A DNA stretch of 42,950 nt from Chitinibacter bivalviorum (lineage in GTDB: Bacteria > Pseudomonadota > Gammaproteobacteria > Burkholderiales > Chitinibacteraceae). The position numbers and the translations under genes are program-made. Under the pieces are notes generated by a model that did not search any database, was not told where the DNA came from, and saw only the letters and a program-made list of their open reading frames with translations. Positions within the stretch are counted from its first letter, which is position 1; every line of letters begins with the position of its first letter. The stretch is from positions 1 through 42,950 of the forward strand of contig NZ_CP058628.1 of the NCBI RefSeq assembly GCF_013403565.1. The letters are read 5' to 3'. Below are positions 6,708 to 14,016 of this stretch, in pieces.

Positions 6708-8088
6708 GGGCGTAGGCTTCGCCATTAGTAATACGCATGGACTTGGGACACTCTCCCGGCTCTGCGATGTAGCGCCCGGCAGCGGTCTTGCTAATGCCCA
6801 TCTGTGCAGCAATGGCCCGCACGCTCAGACCCTGCGCCTTGAGGGCCAAAGCCTGCGCCTGCTTGGCGCTGGCTGCTTCCAGATAGGAAGCACGATCGAC
6901 AGCCCCAGCGGCACGTCTGCGGGCTTTCTCGCGCTCGCTGTGGCGCTCTGCGGCCATGTCCCGGCTGATGAGCGTGCGCAGCTTGCGCTGCTCGTCGTCG
7001 GTGATGTGAAACAGGCTGATAAGCGTGTCGTTCTTGGGCGTGTAGAGCGGCGCAAACTGCTTGCCGCCGAACTCCACCTTTTCCCCGGCTTCGTGGGCCT
7101 TGGCCTTGGCGTACAGCGTCATAAGCTCGGCGCTGCGGTAGTTCCACCGTGGGTCAAGCTCACGGGCCAGCGCGGCGGCCTCGTGGTACATCTGGCCGGT
7201 GTGCGTCGCACCTGACAGCAGCAGGAAATTCAGCCGCCAAAACAGGTGCTGCATCCGCTCACCCTCGGCCACGCCGCCGCGCAGCGCGGCCAGCGTGCGC
7301 AAGTCCTCCAGGCGATCCCACGCCAGTTGCCGCCCGTTGAGCGTGCGCAGGTTGCCGGTTTGGCCGCCCGGCAGCAGCTTGAACTGGCGACGGTCGGCGC
7401 GGGCCTTGCGGTCGGCCTCGATGTCCCAGCGGGCCACCGGCAGCAGCGCCTCGGCCAGATACTCGAAGTTGTACCGGATCGGCTCGCCGTCCGGGCCTAG
7501 CTCAACGTGGATGACGCGGCAAACCTCGCCGCTCTTGCTGTTCACCGTATTGACCAGCCGGAGCACGCGGCTTGCATCCTTGGCCGCTGGATCAGCGCCC
7601 AGCCCGGCCAGACGGTCGATCAGGTAACGCTGGCAGGCATTCCAGCGTGGCAGCGCCTGACGCGGCAAGGTGCCATCCAGCAGCCACTTTGCTTGCACGC
7701 CACGGCCAGAGAAAACGAGGATCGACGGCGGCGGCACGCCTTCGTCGTAGCAGCGGAACATGACAGCGGCGGCCAGTTGCTCGGGGCTGCGCCCCTGCGC
7801 CCACGGCTCGCGGTAGGTGTCCAGATCGGCGAACAGCAAGCCGATGCGGGCCAAGTTGACCACGCGGCGATTGGGCTTGATGAACTCAGCCTGAGACAGC
7901 CAGGTATCCCGGCTGTGGTCGAGCATGGAGAGCACCACGGGCATCTGTGACAGCCGGTAACTGTCCTGCTTCTTGCCGCTGCCCTCGCCCGTCGCCATGA
8001 GCAACGAGAAAAAGCCCTGCCGGGCTGTGTCGTGATAGCAACCCGCCTCATCGGCTGGGCTGAAAAGTCGTAGCTGTGCTTGCCCCAT
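6682..8088 (-). CDS. Primase-fold replication protein (Rep)
   Basis: 468 residues. An archaeo-eukaryotic primase-like core is visible: FADLD with Asp88 and Asp90, SILVFSGRGVQAKWLL (122-137), and RLVNTVNSKSG (177-187, like the R-x-G-T-x-N-x-K segment of RepB'-type primases). A C-terminal helix-turn-helix (about 421-441, LSVRAIAAQMGISKTAAGRY) could read the iterons into which the gene runs. The ATG at 8088 follows GGAAAGAGGG closely. It is therefore the best candidate for the initiator of this replicon, but the incompatibility group was not recognised. A strong opposite-strand promoter and terminator in its leader suggest control by an antisense RNA. Confidence 0.75.
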   Translation of the reverse strand: MGQAQLRLFSPADEAGCYHDTARQGFFSLLMATGEGSGKKQDSYRLSQMPVVLSMLDHSRDTWLSQAEFIKPNRRVVNLARIGLLFADLDTYREPWAQGRSPEQLAAAVMFRCYDEGVPPPSILVFSGRGVQAKWLLDGTLPRQALPRWNACQRYLIDRLAGLGADPAAKDASRVLRLVNTVNSKSGEVCRVIHVELGPDGEPIRYNFEYLAEALLPVARWDIEADRKARADRRQFKLLPGGQTGNLRTLNGRQLAWDRLEDLRTLAALRGGVAEGERMQHLFWRLNFLLLSGATHTGQMYHEAAALARELDPRWNYRSAELMTLYAKAKAHEAGEKVEFGGKQFAPLYTPKNDTLISLFHITDDEQRKLRTLISRDMAAERHSEREKARRRAAGAVDRASYLEAASAKQAQALALKAQGLSVRAIAAQMGISKTAAGRYIAEPGECPKSMRITNGEAYARRVAPAFE

Positions 8089-8102
8089 AACCCTCTTTCC
8101 GC

Positions 8103-8131
8103 TTGTGCGGCAAGAGGTAGGGCGCTACAAT
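8103..8131 (+). promoter_or_regulatory. Sigma-70 promoter of the antisense RNA
   Basis: TTGTGC (8103-8108), a 17-bp spacer and TACAAT (8126-8131) make a near-consensus promoter facing away from rep. The -10 and spacing are strong, and the -35 matches at 4 of 6 positions. Confidence 0.75.
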
Positions 8132-8137
8132 GCAGAC

Positions 8138-8254
8138 CATAGTTTGGGTGTTTCTGGTCGTCTGCATCGGTCACGCCTTGGGGTTCCAAACAGTGCCACC
8201 TGCTAGGTTCCCACCTCTTGCCAAGCCCCGCTGCCACGCGGGGCTTTGCTTTTT
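8138..8254 (+). ncRNA. Probable countertranscript RNA controlling rep
   Basis: The promoter ends about 7 bases before 8138, and a strong terminator closes the transcript near 8254, predicting a ~115-nt RNA with no good reading frame. It is fully complementary to the leader of the minus-strand rep message. A second hairpin is possible at its 5' end (GCAGAC 8132-8137 with GTCTGC 8160-8165). Its segment CCCACCTCTTGCC (8210-8222) covers a leader sequence able to pair near the rep ribosome site. Such antisense RNAs set copy number in several plasmid families. The function here is inferred from layout alone. Confidence 0.7.
8223..8254 (+). terminator. Terminator of the antisense RNA
   Basis: A 9-bp perfect stem AAGCCCCGC / GCGGGGCTT with loop TGCCAC is followed by TGCTTTTT. 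It is oriented on the plus strand, while every neighbouring protein gene is on the minus strand, so it must serve a plus-strand transcript. Confidence 0.85.
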
Positions 8255-8640
8255 CATCCATCTGAACTCCGCTCCTTCGCTTCCAAAGTTCGCGGAATCC
8301 AGCCTTTTGCATTCGCCGTCCAGTGCAGCACGCCATGCTGCCGCAGCACTGCCGCCGCGCCATCGAAAGAGCGAAAAAACCGGATGCCTCCCCGGTACTG
8401 GCCGAGAATGCGCCGCTCGTTGCCAACGTGCAGCACGATCACCAGCCCGCGCTCTGTGTTCTCGATGACAGCGCCCTTGATCTCATGCGGTGCGTTCTTC
8501 GCAAACGCCTTGAAATGAGAGGGCGGCAGTACCTCCAGACTCAACGGTTCCATTTCAACCATCACTTTATACCCCACGCGCCGTATTTCATCAACATTAT
8601 TAAATTTCGCCAAATCAAAAATGTATGGACTATAGTCCAT
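8254..8640 (-). CDS. Small unknown protein of the par region (possibly ParC-type)
   Basis: 128 residues starting MDYSPYIFDLAKF. No family was recognised with certainty. The C-terminal pattern (GGIRFFRSFDGAAAVLRQHG, then W-x-x-NAKGW) resembles small partition-associated ParC-type proteins found next to parA in other plasmids. The start codon is embedded in a perfect 16-bp palindrome, ATGGACTATAGTCCAT (8625-8640). The gene follows parG by 33 bp, and its stop touches the antisense RNA terminator. It probably belongs to the par operon. Confidence 0.6.
   Translation of the reverse strand: MDYSPYIFDLAKFNNVDEIRRVGYKVMVEMEPLSLEVLPPSHFKAFAKNAPHEIKGAVIENTERGLVIVLHVGNERRILGQYRGGIRFFRSFDGAAAVLRQHGVLHWTANAKGWIPRTLEAKERSSDG
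8625..8640. promoter_or_regulatory. 16-bp perfect palindrome over a start codon
   Basis: ATGGACTATAGTCCAT includes the start codon of the small par-region gene. As DNA it could be a dimeric repressor site; as RNA it could fold and hide the start. Confidence 0.45.
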
Positions 8641-8673
8641 GCTTTTGACCCGTCCAGCCGGTTAAGTGATTAC

Positions 8674-8895
8674 TCAATCACTCTTTTCATCAAGTGAGCG
8701 CACCAGTTCGCGCAGAATGTCCGTGATGCTGCGCCCGGTCTTGGCGGCGTAAATCTTCAGCTTCGTGTGCTCGGCCCGGTCGAGGTCGAAATTCACCCGG
8801 ACGGTGGCGGCCTTGTCGGCAAGGTCGGACAAGGTAGGGCCAGCCTTCGCGGCGCTCGGGCGGCCTGCTTTCATGCCAAGTTTCCCGCTACTCAT
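8674..8895 (-). CDS. parG: ParG-like ribbon-helix-helix centromere-binding protein
   Basis: 73 residues. A mobile basic N-terminus (about 1-30) precedes a ribbon-helix-helix domain, TVRVNFDLDRAEHTKLKIYA followed by AKTGRSITDILRELV. Spacing and key residues follow ParG of plasmid TP228 (VNVNFD...HTRFK...GTSITD). It would bind the centromere and operator and stimulate the ParA/ParF ATPase. The ATG at 8895 was chosen with GGAG 9 bases upstream; a GTG at 8901 is possible. It lies 21 bp behind parA, and ACTC boxes, the ParG recognition unit in TP228, lie in that gap and at its own 3' end (8672-8683). Confidence 0.8.
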   Translation of the reverse strand: MSSGKLGMKAGRPSAAKAGPTLSDLADKAATVRVNFDLDRAEHTKLKIYAAKTGRSITDILRELVRSLDEKSD

Positions 8896-8916
8896 TTTCA
8901 CCTACTCCTTAATTAC

Positions 8917-9555
8917 TCAAATGGTGCAATTGAGGAAACGGCGCACTTCCTCAGCCAGCGCCCGGATTTCCTCGGCGGCCTCGCTCGTCGGCTCTTGGTC
9001 AATGGCCGTGGTGCCGCTGGCCGCGCTGCTCGGGTAGATGACGCGCTGCGTGATGCGCGTTTGCAGGATCGGCAGGCCGTACCCGGCCAGCGCCTCGGAG
9101 ACTTCCGCACCAATCTTGGTGCCCTTGATCGCACGGGACACCACGAAAGCCGCTTTTAGCTTGCCGTCGGTCAGCTCGATGCGCTGCTTGACCAAATCCA
9201 CGAGGTCAGAGGTTGCCCAAATGTCGTAGGGCGACGGCTGCACCGGGATCAGCACACAATCGGCGGCCTTCATTGCCGACACGGCCAAGTCATGAGCCTG
9301 CGGCGCTCCGTCGATCACAACAAAGTCTTTCCGGGCCACGCTCTTTAGATCGCGCTCGATGGTGGGCCGGTCGATGCCAACCACGGGCACGGGTTGATCC
9401 TCGCGGACGGCGGCCCAATCGCGGGCGCTGCCCTGCGGGTCAGAATCAACCAGCAACACGTCTGCGCCGTCGAGTTGCAGGGCGCGGGCAAGGTGGGTGG
9501 CGATGGTGGTTTTACCCGCCCCGCCCTTCTGGTTCAGTACAGCAATGACTTGCAT
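8917..9555 (-). CDS. parA: ParA/ParF-like partition ATPase
   Basis: 212 residues, the size of the short type Ib ParA proteins (ParF, VirC1-like) without an N-terminal DNA-binding domain. The deviant Walker A box is KGGAGKTT (residues 10-17, with the signature lysine), Walker A' is [11 protein letters not shown] (34-44), and Walker B is FVVIDGAP (about 78-85). It would form ATP-dependent gradients or filaments on the nucleoid that move plasmid copies apart, with the ParG-like protein as partner. AAGGAG lies 5 bases before the ATG. The promoter region upstream is full of TTGAG/CTCAA repeats. Confidence 0.9.
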   Translation of the reverse strand: MQVIAVLNQKGGAGKTTIATHLARALQLDGADVLLVDSDPQGSARDWAAVREDQPVPVVGIDRPTIERDLKSVARKDFVVIDGAPQAHDLAVSAMKAADCVLIPVQPSPYDIWATSDLVDLVKQRIELTDGKLKAAFVVSRAIKGTKIGAEVSEALAGYGLPILQTRITQRVIYPSSAASGTTAIDQEPTSEAAEEIRALAEEVRRFLNCTI

Positions 9556-9662
9556 ATGCGCTCCTTGAGCTATTGAGCGTTTGAGGAAAAAAGGAATTAC
9601 TCAAGCGCAGTATAGCATATTGAGGATTTGAGTAAATGCACCTTTTGAGGGTTTGAAGTCAT
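9556..9662 (-). promoter_or_regulatory. parAG promoter and likely centromere/operator
   Basis: A minus-strand promoter TTTACT (9631-9636), 16-bp spacer, TATACT (9609-9614) reads into parA. At least seven TTGAG/CTCAA units and ACTC/GAGT boxes (for example 9599-9602 and 9630-9633) surround it. Clusters of such tetramers are the ParG sites in the TP228 parFGH system. Confidence 0.7.
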
Positions 9663-9687
9663 AAAAAACCCCGCACGCGGCGGGGTT
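9663..9687 (-). terminator. Terminator upstream of the par operon
   Basis: On the minus strand, AACCCCGC / GCGGGGTT with a 5-base loop is followed by TTTTTT. It ends transcription of the truncated gene to its right and insulates parA. Confidence 0.85.
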
Positions 9688-9709
9688 CGGTGGCAGGGCA
9701 GGGGAGGGC

Positions 9710-9850
9710 TTAGGCGGCCTGGTGGATCTCGTCGGCCACCTGTCGGCACATGGCCAGCATGTCGAGCGTGCCCGCTGCGATGGCCTCAAGGGTCGCATCA
9801 TCCAGCGCCTGCACGATGCTGGTAGCCCGGCGCTCAAGCTCCTGTGTCAT
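9710..9850 (-). pseudogene. Truncated backbone gene fused to the E terminus
   Basis: A 46-codon frame (ELERRATSIVQALDDATLEA, ending ADEIHQAA) with coding-like composition followed by a proper terminator. Its ATG (9848-9850) and second codon lie in the E inverted repeat, so this is the 3' stump of a longer backbone gene cut by the element. The family was not recognised. Confidence 0.6.
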
Positions 9851-9945
9851 TTTCAGAAGACGACTGCACCAGACAACGCGGTTTGAAGGCTGTTGTGCAG
9901 TCGTCTATTGAACGAACAGTATCAGGAGTCCGCTGCACGAATGAT

Positions 9946-10143
9946 GACCTCAAGCCGGTTCTGGTCGCGCTGGCGACCGATCAGCCCCTGGATGTGCGAT
10001 ACCGCGACCACGATCTTTCCGGCGATTGGGCGGGCTACCGCGAATGCCACATCAAGCCCGACCTGCTGCTGATCTACCGCAAGTCCGACGCCGACACCCT
10101 GCGACTGGCGCGGCTTGGCTCCCATAGCGAGCTGTTCGGCTGA
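9946..10143 (+). pseudogene. YafQ/RelE-type toxin remnant, E2
   Basis: Identical to the remnant in E1 (1686-1883). It is preceded here by GTG TCA from the backbone/E junction, which makes a chance 99-codon frame. Confidence 0.78.
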
Positions 10144-10271
10144 TGCCAGTCGCCTTGTCCGCCAAACGATCATTAGTCGGCCATGCCGGACACTGTCCAG
10201 CAAAGTTATTGCACAACGGGTTGTCGGACATTAAGATAGGCGGACGGAATGACGGACAAGAGAGGCGGCAA

Positions 10272-10838
10272 ATGGCACTGATCGGCTATGCGCGGGTATC
10301 GACGGCGGAACAGGACACCGCCTTGCAGACGGATGCGCTACGCAAGGCAGGCTGCGAGCGCGTTTTCGAGGACACGGCTTCCGGGGCCAAGGCCGACCGC
10401 CCCGGCTTGGCTGATGCGCTGGCCTACCTGCGCGACGGCGACGTGCTGGCCGTCTGGCGGCTGGATCGGCTCGGGCGCTCTATGCCGCACCTAATCGAAA
10501 CGATAGGCGCGCTGGAAGCGCGAGGCGTCGGCTTCCGTTCTCTGACGGAAGCCATCGACACCACCACGCCAGGCGGGCGGCTCATCTTCCACGTGTTCGG
10601 CGCGCTGGGCCAGTTCGAGCGCGACTTGATCCGCGAGCGCACCAAGGCCGGGTTGACTGCCGCCGCCGCTCGTGGGAGGAAGGGCGGGCGAAAGCCGGTT
10701 GTCACCGCCGACAAGTTGCAGCGAGCGCGGGAGCACATCGCCAACGGGCTTAATGTCCGAGAGGCCGCTACACGGCTCAAGGTGAGCAAGACGGCCCTGT
10801 ACACCGCGCTGCAATCCACCAGTGCAGCCGACTCCTGA
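10272..10838 (+). CDS. Serine resolvase, E2
   Basis: Identical to the resolvase at 991-1557, here on the plus strand and pointing at the truncated trfA. Confidence 0.9.
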   Translation: MALIGYARVSTAEQDTALQTDALRKAGCERVFEDTASGAKADRPGLADALAYLRDGDVLAVWRLDRLGRSMPHLIETIGALEARGVGFRSLTEAIDTTTPGGRLIFHVFGALGQFERDLIRERTKAGLTAAAARGRKGGRKPVVTADKLQRAREHIANGLNVREAATRLKVSKTALYTALQSTSAADS

Positions 10839-10844
10839 TATTCC

Positions 10845-11498
10845 GTGCAGTCGTCTTCTGAAAATGACAACAAGGTCATTTTCCACGTCAACAAGGACGT
10901 GAAGATCACCTACACCGGCGTCGAGCTGCGGGCCGACGATGACGAACTGGTGTGGCAGCAGGTGTTGGAGTACGCGAAGCGCACCCCTATCGGCGAGCCG
11001 ATCACCTTCACGTTCTACGAGCTTTGCCAGGACCTGGGCTGGTCGATCAATGGCCGGTATTACACGAAGGCCGAGGAATGCCTGTCGCGCCTACAGGCGA
11101 CGGCGATGGGCTTCACGTCCGACCGCGTTGGGCACCTGGAATCGGTGTCGCTGCTGCACCGCTTCCGCGTCCTGGACCGTGGCAAGAAAACGTCCCGTTG
11201 CCAGGTCCTGATCGACGAGGAAATCGTCGTGCTGTTTGCTGGCGACCACTACACGAAATTCATATGGGAGAAGTACCGCAAGCTGTCGCCGACGGCCCGA
11301 CGGATGTTCGACTATTTCAGCTCGCACCGGGAGCCGTACCCGCTCAAGCTGGAAACCTTCCGCCTCATGTGCGGATCGGATTCCACCCGCGTGAAGAAGT
11401 GGCGCGAGCAGGTCGGCGAAGCCTGCGAAGAGTTGCGAGGCAGCGGCCTGGTGGAACACGCCTGGGTCAATGATGACCTGGTGCATTGCAAACGCTAG
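10845..11498 (+). pseudogene. trfA: IncP-1 replication initiator TrfA, 5'-truncated
   Basis: The frame codes for the C-terminal ~208 residues of TrfA (KVIFHVNKDVKITY through [10 protein letters not shown], recognised from RK2), preceded by nine codons from the E end (MQSSSENDN, GTG start). Native TrfA is 382 or 285 residues, so the N-terminal part with the DnaA/DnaB-helicase contact region is lost, and much of the winged-helix DNA-binding part remains. No ribosome site precedes the GTG. It is unlikely to start replication, since the neighbouring oriV is also broken. If made, it could still bind IncP-1 iterons. Confidence 0.88.
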
Positions 11499-11521
11499 GG
11501 CCTTGTGGGGTCAGTTCCGGC

Positions 11522-11588
11522 TGGGGGTTCAGCAGCCAGCGCTTTACTGGCATTTCAGGAACAAGCGGGCACTGCTCGACGCACTTGC
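11522..11588 (+). pseudogene. tetR fragment (67 bp)
   Basis: It codes for [20 protein letters not shown], the recognition-helix region of TetR, and differs from the intact tetR (13459-13525) at a few bases. It is a scrap of a second, slightly diverged tetR left by an earlier rearrangement between trfA and the GNAT gene. Confidence 0.8.
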
Positions 11589-11653
11589 TTCGCTCAGTAT
11601 CGCTCGGGACGCACGGCGCGCTCTACGAACTGCCGATAAACAGAGGATTAAAA

Positions 11654-12130
11654 TTGACAATTGTGATTAAGGCTCAGATTCGACGGCTTGGAGCGGCCGA
11701 CGTGCAGGATTTCCGCGAGATCCGATTGTCGGCCCTGAAGAAAGCTCCAGAGATGTTCGGGTCCGTTTACGAGCACGAGGAGAAAAAGCCCATGGAGGCG
11801 TTCGCTGAACGGTTGCGAGATGCCGTGGCATTCGGCGCCTACATCGACGGCGAGATCATTGGGCTGTCGGTCTTCAAACAGGAGGACGGCCCCAAGGACG
11901 CTCACAAGGCGCATCTGTCCGGCGTTTTCGTGGAGCCCGAACAGCGAGGCCGAGGGGTCGCCGGTATGCTGCTGCGGGCGGTGATAGACTATGGCCGCGA
12001 GCATGTGGAGCAGATCATGCTGACGGTTGCGGAAGGGAACGAAGCCGCTATAAACCTCTATCAGCGATCGGCTCGTTGCCCTGCGCCGCTCCAAAGCCCG
12101 CGACGCAGCGCCGGCAGGCAGAGCAAGTAG
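11654..12130 (+). pseudogene. GNAT-family acetyltransferase, 3'-truncated
   Basis: About 135 codons of a GNAT N-acetyltransferase: RRLGAADVQDFREIRLSAL at the N-terminus, the acetyl-CoA-binding motif VEPEQRGRGVAGMLL, then LTVAEGNEAAINLYQ. The usual ending after NLYQ (typically -x-x-GF...) is replaced by codons antisense to the tetA 3' end, so the gene was cut where the tet segment joined. AGAGG precedes the TTG start by 7 bases. The substrate is unknown. The fold lacks its last strands, so activity is doubtful. It converges on tetA with a 70-bp overlap. Confidence 0.75.
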
Positions 12131-13260
12131 AGGGCAGCGCCTGCAATCCATGCCCACCCGTTCCACGTTGTTATAGAAGCCGCATAGATCGCCGTGAAGA
12201 GGAGGGGTCCGACGATCGAGGTCAGGCTGGTGAGCGCCGCCAGTGAGCCTTGCAGCTGCCCCTGACGTTCCTCATCCACCTGCCTGGACAACATTGCTTG
12301 CAGCGCCGGCATTCCGATGCCACCCGAAGCAAGCAGGACCATGATCGGGAACGCCATCCATCCCCGTGTCGCGAAGGCAAGCAGGATGTAGCCTGTGCCG
12401 TCGGCAATCATTCCGAGCATGAGTGCCCGCCTTTCGCCGAGCCGGGCGGCTACAGGGCCGGTGATCATTGCCTGGGCGAGTGAATGCAGAATGCCAAATG
12501 CGGCAAGCGAAATGCCGATCGTGGTCGCGTCCCAGTGAAAGCGATCCTCGCCGAAAATGACCCAAAGCGCGGCCGGCACCTGTCCGACAAGTTGCATGAT
12601 GAAGAAGACCGCCATCAGGGCGGCGACGACGGTCATGCCCCGGGCCCACCGGAACGAAGCGAGCGGGTTGAGAGCCTCCCGGCGTAACGGCCGGCGTTCG
12701 CCTTTGTGCGACTCCGGCAAAAGGAAACAGCCCGTCAGGAAATTGAGGCCGTTCAAGGCTGCCGCGGCGAAGAACGGAGCGTGGGGGGAGAAACCGCCCA
12801 TCAGCCCACCGAGCACAGGTCCCGCGACCATCCCGAACCCGAAACAGGCGCTCATGAAGCCGAAGTGCCGCGCGCGCTCATCGCCATCAGTGATATCGGC
12901 AATATAAGCGCCGGCTACCGCCCCAGTCGCCCCGGTGATGCCGGCCACGATCCGCCCGATATAGAGAACCCAAAGGAAAGGCGCCGTCGCCATGATGGCG
13001 TAGTCGACAGCAGCGCCGGCCAGCGAGACGAGCAAGACCGGCCGCCGCCCGAAACGATCCGACAGCGCGCCCAGCACAGGTGCGCAGGCAAATTGCATCA
13101 ACGCATACAGCGCCAGCAGAATGCCATAGTGGGCGGTGACGTCGTTCGAGTGAACCAGATCGCGCAGGAGGCCCGGCAGCACCGGCATAATCAGGCCGAT
13201 GCCGACAGCGTCGAGCGCGACAGTGCTCAGAATTACGATCAGGGGTCTGTTGGGTTTCAC
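12061..13260 (-). CDS. tetA: Tetracycline efflux pump TetA, class A
   Basis: 399 residues, full length for TetA(A) of RP1/Tn1721. A 12-span inner-membrane major facilitator antiporter that exports the Mg-tetracycline complex in exchange for H+. Motif A, GALSDRFGRR (residues 64-73), and the long hydrophobic spans are clear; the C-terminus SGAGQRADR is native. The start is the GTG at 13260 with GGAGG 6 bases upstream. An in-frame ATG at 13335 would add 25 residues overlapping the operators and is rejected. Expression is repressed by TetR from the divergent gene through two operators and induced by tetracycline. Confidence 0.97.
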   Translation of the reverse strand: MKPNRPLIVILSTVALDAVGIGLIMPVLPGLLRDLVHSNDVTAHYGILLALYALMQFACAPVLGALSDRFGRRPVLLVSLAGAAVDYAIMATAPFLWVLYIGRIVAGITGATGAVAGAYIADITDGDERARHFGFMSACFGFGMVAGPVLGGLMGGFSPHAPFFAAAALNGLNFLTGCFLLPESHKGERRPLRREALNPLASFRWARGMTVVAALMAVFFIMQLVGQVPAALWVIFGEDRFHWDATTIGISLAAFGILHSLAQAMITGPVAARLGERRALMLGMIADGTGYILLAFATRGWMAFPIMVLLASGGIGMPALQAMLSRQVDEERQGQLQGSLAALTSLTSIVGPLLFTAIYAASITTWNGWAWIAGAALYLLCLPALRRGLWSGAGQRADR

Positions 13261-13310
13261 GTCTGGCCTCCGGACCAGCCTCCGCTGGTCCGATTGAACG
13301 CGCGGATTCT

Positions 13311-13323
13311 TTATCACTGATAA
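13311..13323. promoter_or_regulatory. tet operator 1
   Basis: TTATCACTGATAA, the near-palindromic TetR-binding core, lies nearest tetA. Confidence 0.88.
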
Positions 13324-13342
13324 GTTGGTGGACATATTATGT

Positions 13343-13355
13343 TTATCAGTGATAA
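13343..13355. promoter_or_regulatory. tet operator 2
   Basis: TTATCAGTGATAA, the second TetR site, is centred 32 bp from the first, between the divergent promoters of tetA and tetR. Confidence 0.88.
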
Positions 13356-13365
13356 ATTGTCAAGC

Positions 13366-14016
13366 ATGACAAAGTTGCAGCCGAATACAGTGATCCGTGC
13401 CGCCCTGGACCTGTTGAACGAGGTCGGCGTAGACGGTCTGACGACACGCAAACTGGCGGAACGGTTGGGGGTTCAGCAGCCGGCGCTTTACTGGCACTTC
13501 AGGAACAAGCGGGCGCTGCTCGACGCACTGGCCGAAGCCATGCTGGCGGAGAATCATACGCATTCGGTGCCGAGAGCCGACGACGACTGGCGCTCATTTC
13601 TGATCGGGAATGCCCGCAGCTTCAGGCAGGCGCTGCTCGCCTACCGCGATGGCGCGCGCATCCATGCCGGCACGCGACCGGGCGCACCGCAGATGGAAAC
13701 GGCCGACGCGCAGCTTCGCTTCCTCTGCGAGGCGGGTTTTTCGGCCGGGGACGCCGTCAATGCGCTGATGACAATCAGCTACTTCACTGTTGGGGCCGTG
13801 CTTGAGGAGCAGGCCGGCGACAGCGATGCCGGCGAGCGCGGCGGCACCGTTGAACAGGCTCCGCTCTCGCCGCTGTTGCGGGCCGCGATAGACGCCTTCG
13901 ACGAAGCCGGTCCGGACGCAGCGTTCGAGCAGGGACTCGCGGTGATTGTCGATGGATTGGCGAAAAGGAGGCTCGTTGTCAGGAACGTTGAAGGACCGAG
14001 AAAGGGTGACGATTGA
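13366..14016 (+). CDS. tetR: Tetracycline repressor TetR, class A
   Basis: 216 residues. The N-terminal helix-turn-helix (about 25-46, [20 protein letters not shown]) binds the two operators. The all-alpha core binds Mg-tetracycline, which releases it from DNA. The start MTKLQPNT at 13366 matches known TetR(A); the ATG at 13339 lies in operator 2 and is not used. It represses both itself and tetA. It is followed by a strong terminator. Confidence 0.96.
   Translation: MTKLQPNTVIRAALDLLNEVGVDGLTTRKLAERLGVQQPALYWHFRNKRALLDALAEAMLAENHTHSVPRADDDWRSFLIGNARSFRQALLAYRDGARIHAGTRPGAPQMETADAQLRFLCEAGFSAGDAVNALMTISYFTVGAVLEEQAGDSDAGERGGTVEQAPLSPLLRAAIDAFDEAGPDAAFEQGLAVIVDGLAKRRLVVRNVEGPRKGDD

Larger units (their letters stand above)
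1985..9844 (-). repeat. Backbone module B, copy 1 (7,860 bp)
   Basis: The replication, partition and mobilisation backbone of the plasmid. It is identical to 15518-23346 (7,829 bp) and 29020-36833 (7,814 bp) except in the iteron array; the length differences (31 and 15 bp) equal the differences in the array. All recognised protein genes lie on the minus strand. Confidence 0.95.
9845..10869 (+). mobile_element. E2: inverted copy of the mini-element
   Basis: The same 1,025 bp as E1 in the opposite orientation, with perfect 25-bp ends. The flanking 5-mers are TCCTG (backbone side) and ACAAG (trfA side), which do not match each other. Together with E1 or E3 it makes a long inverted repeat around each module. 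Confidence 0.88.

Noticed and set aside
5968..7215. A long plus-strand frame crossing the iterons with a repeated KAGAIQRQALFKGRRYS-type motif
   Set aside because: The 17-bp iteron is translated in rotating frames, giving a false repeat protein. The frame is antisense to two real genes and changes length with iteron number.
12061..13335. 424-residue TetA
   Set aside because: The ATG at 13335 would place the coding region over operator 1. The GTG at 13260 with GGAGG gives the known 399-residue protein.
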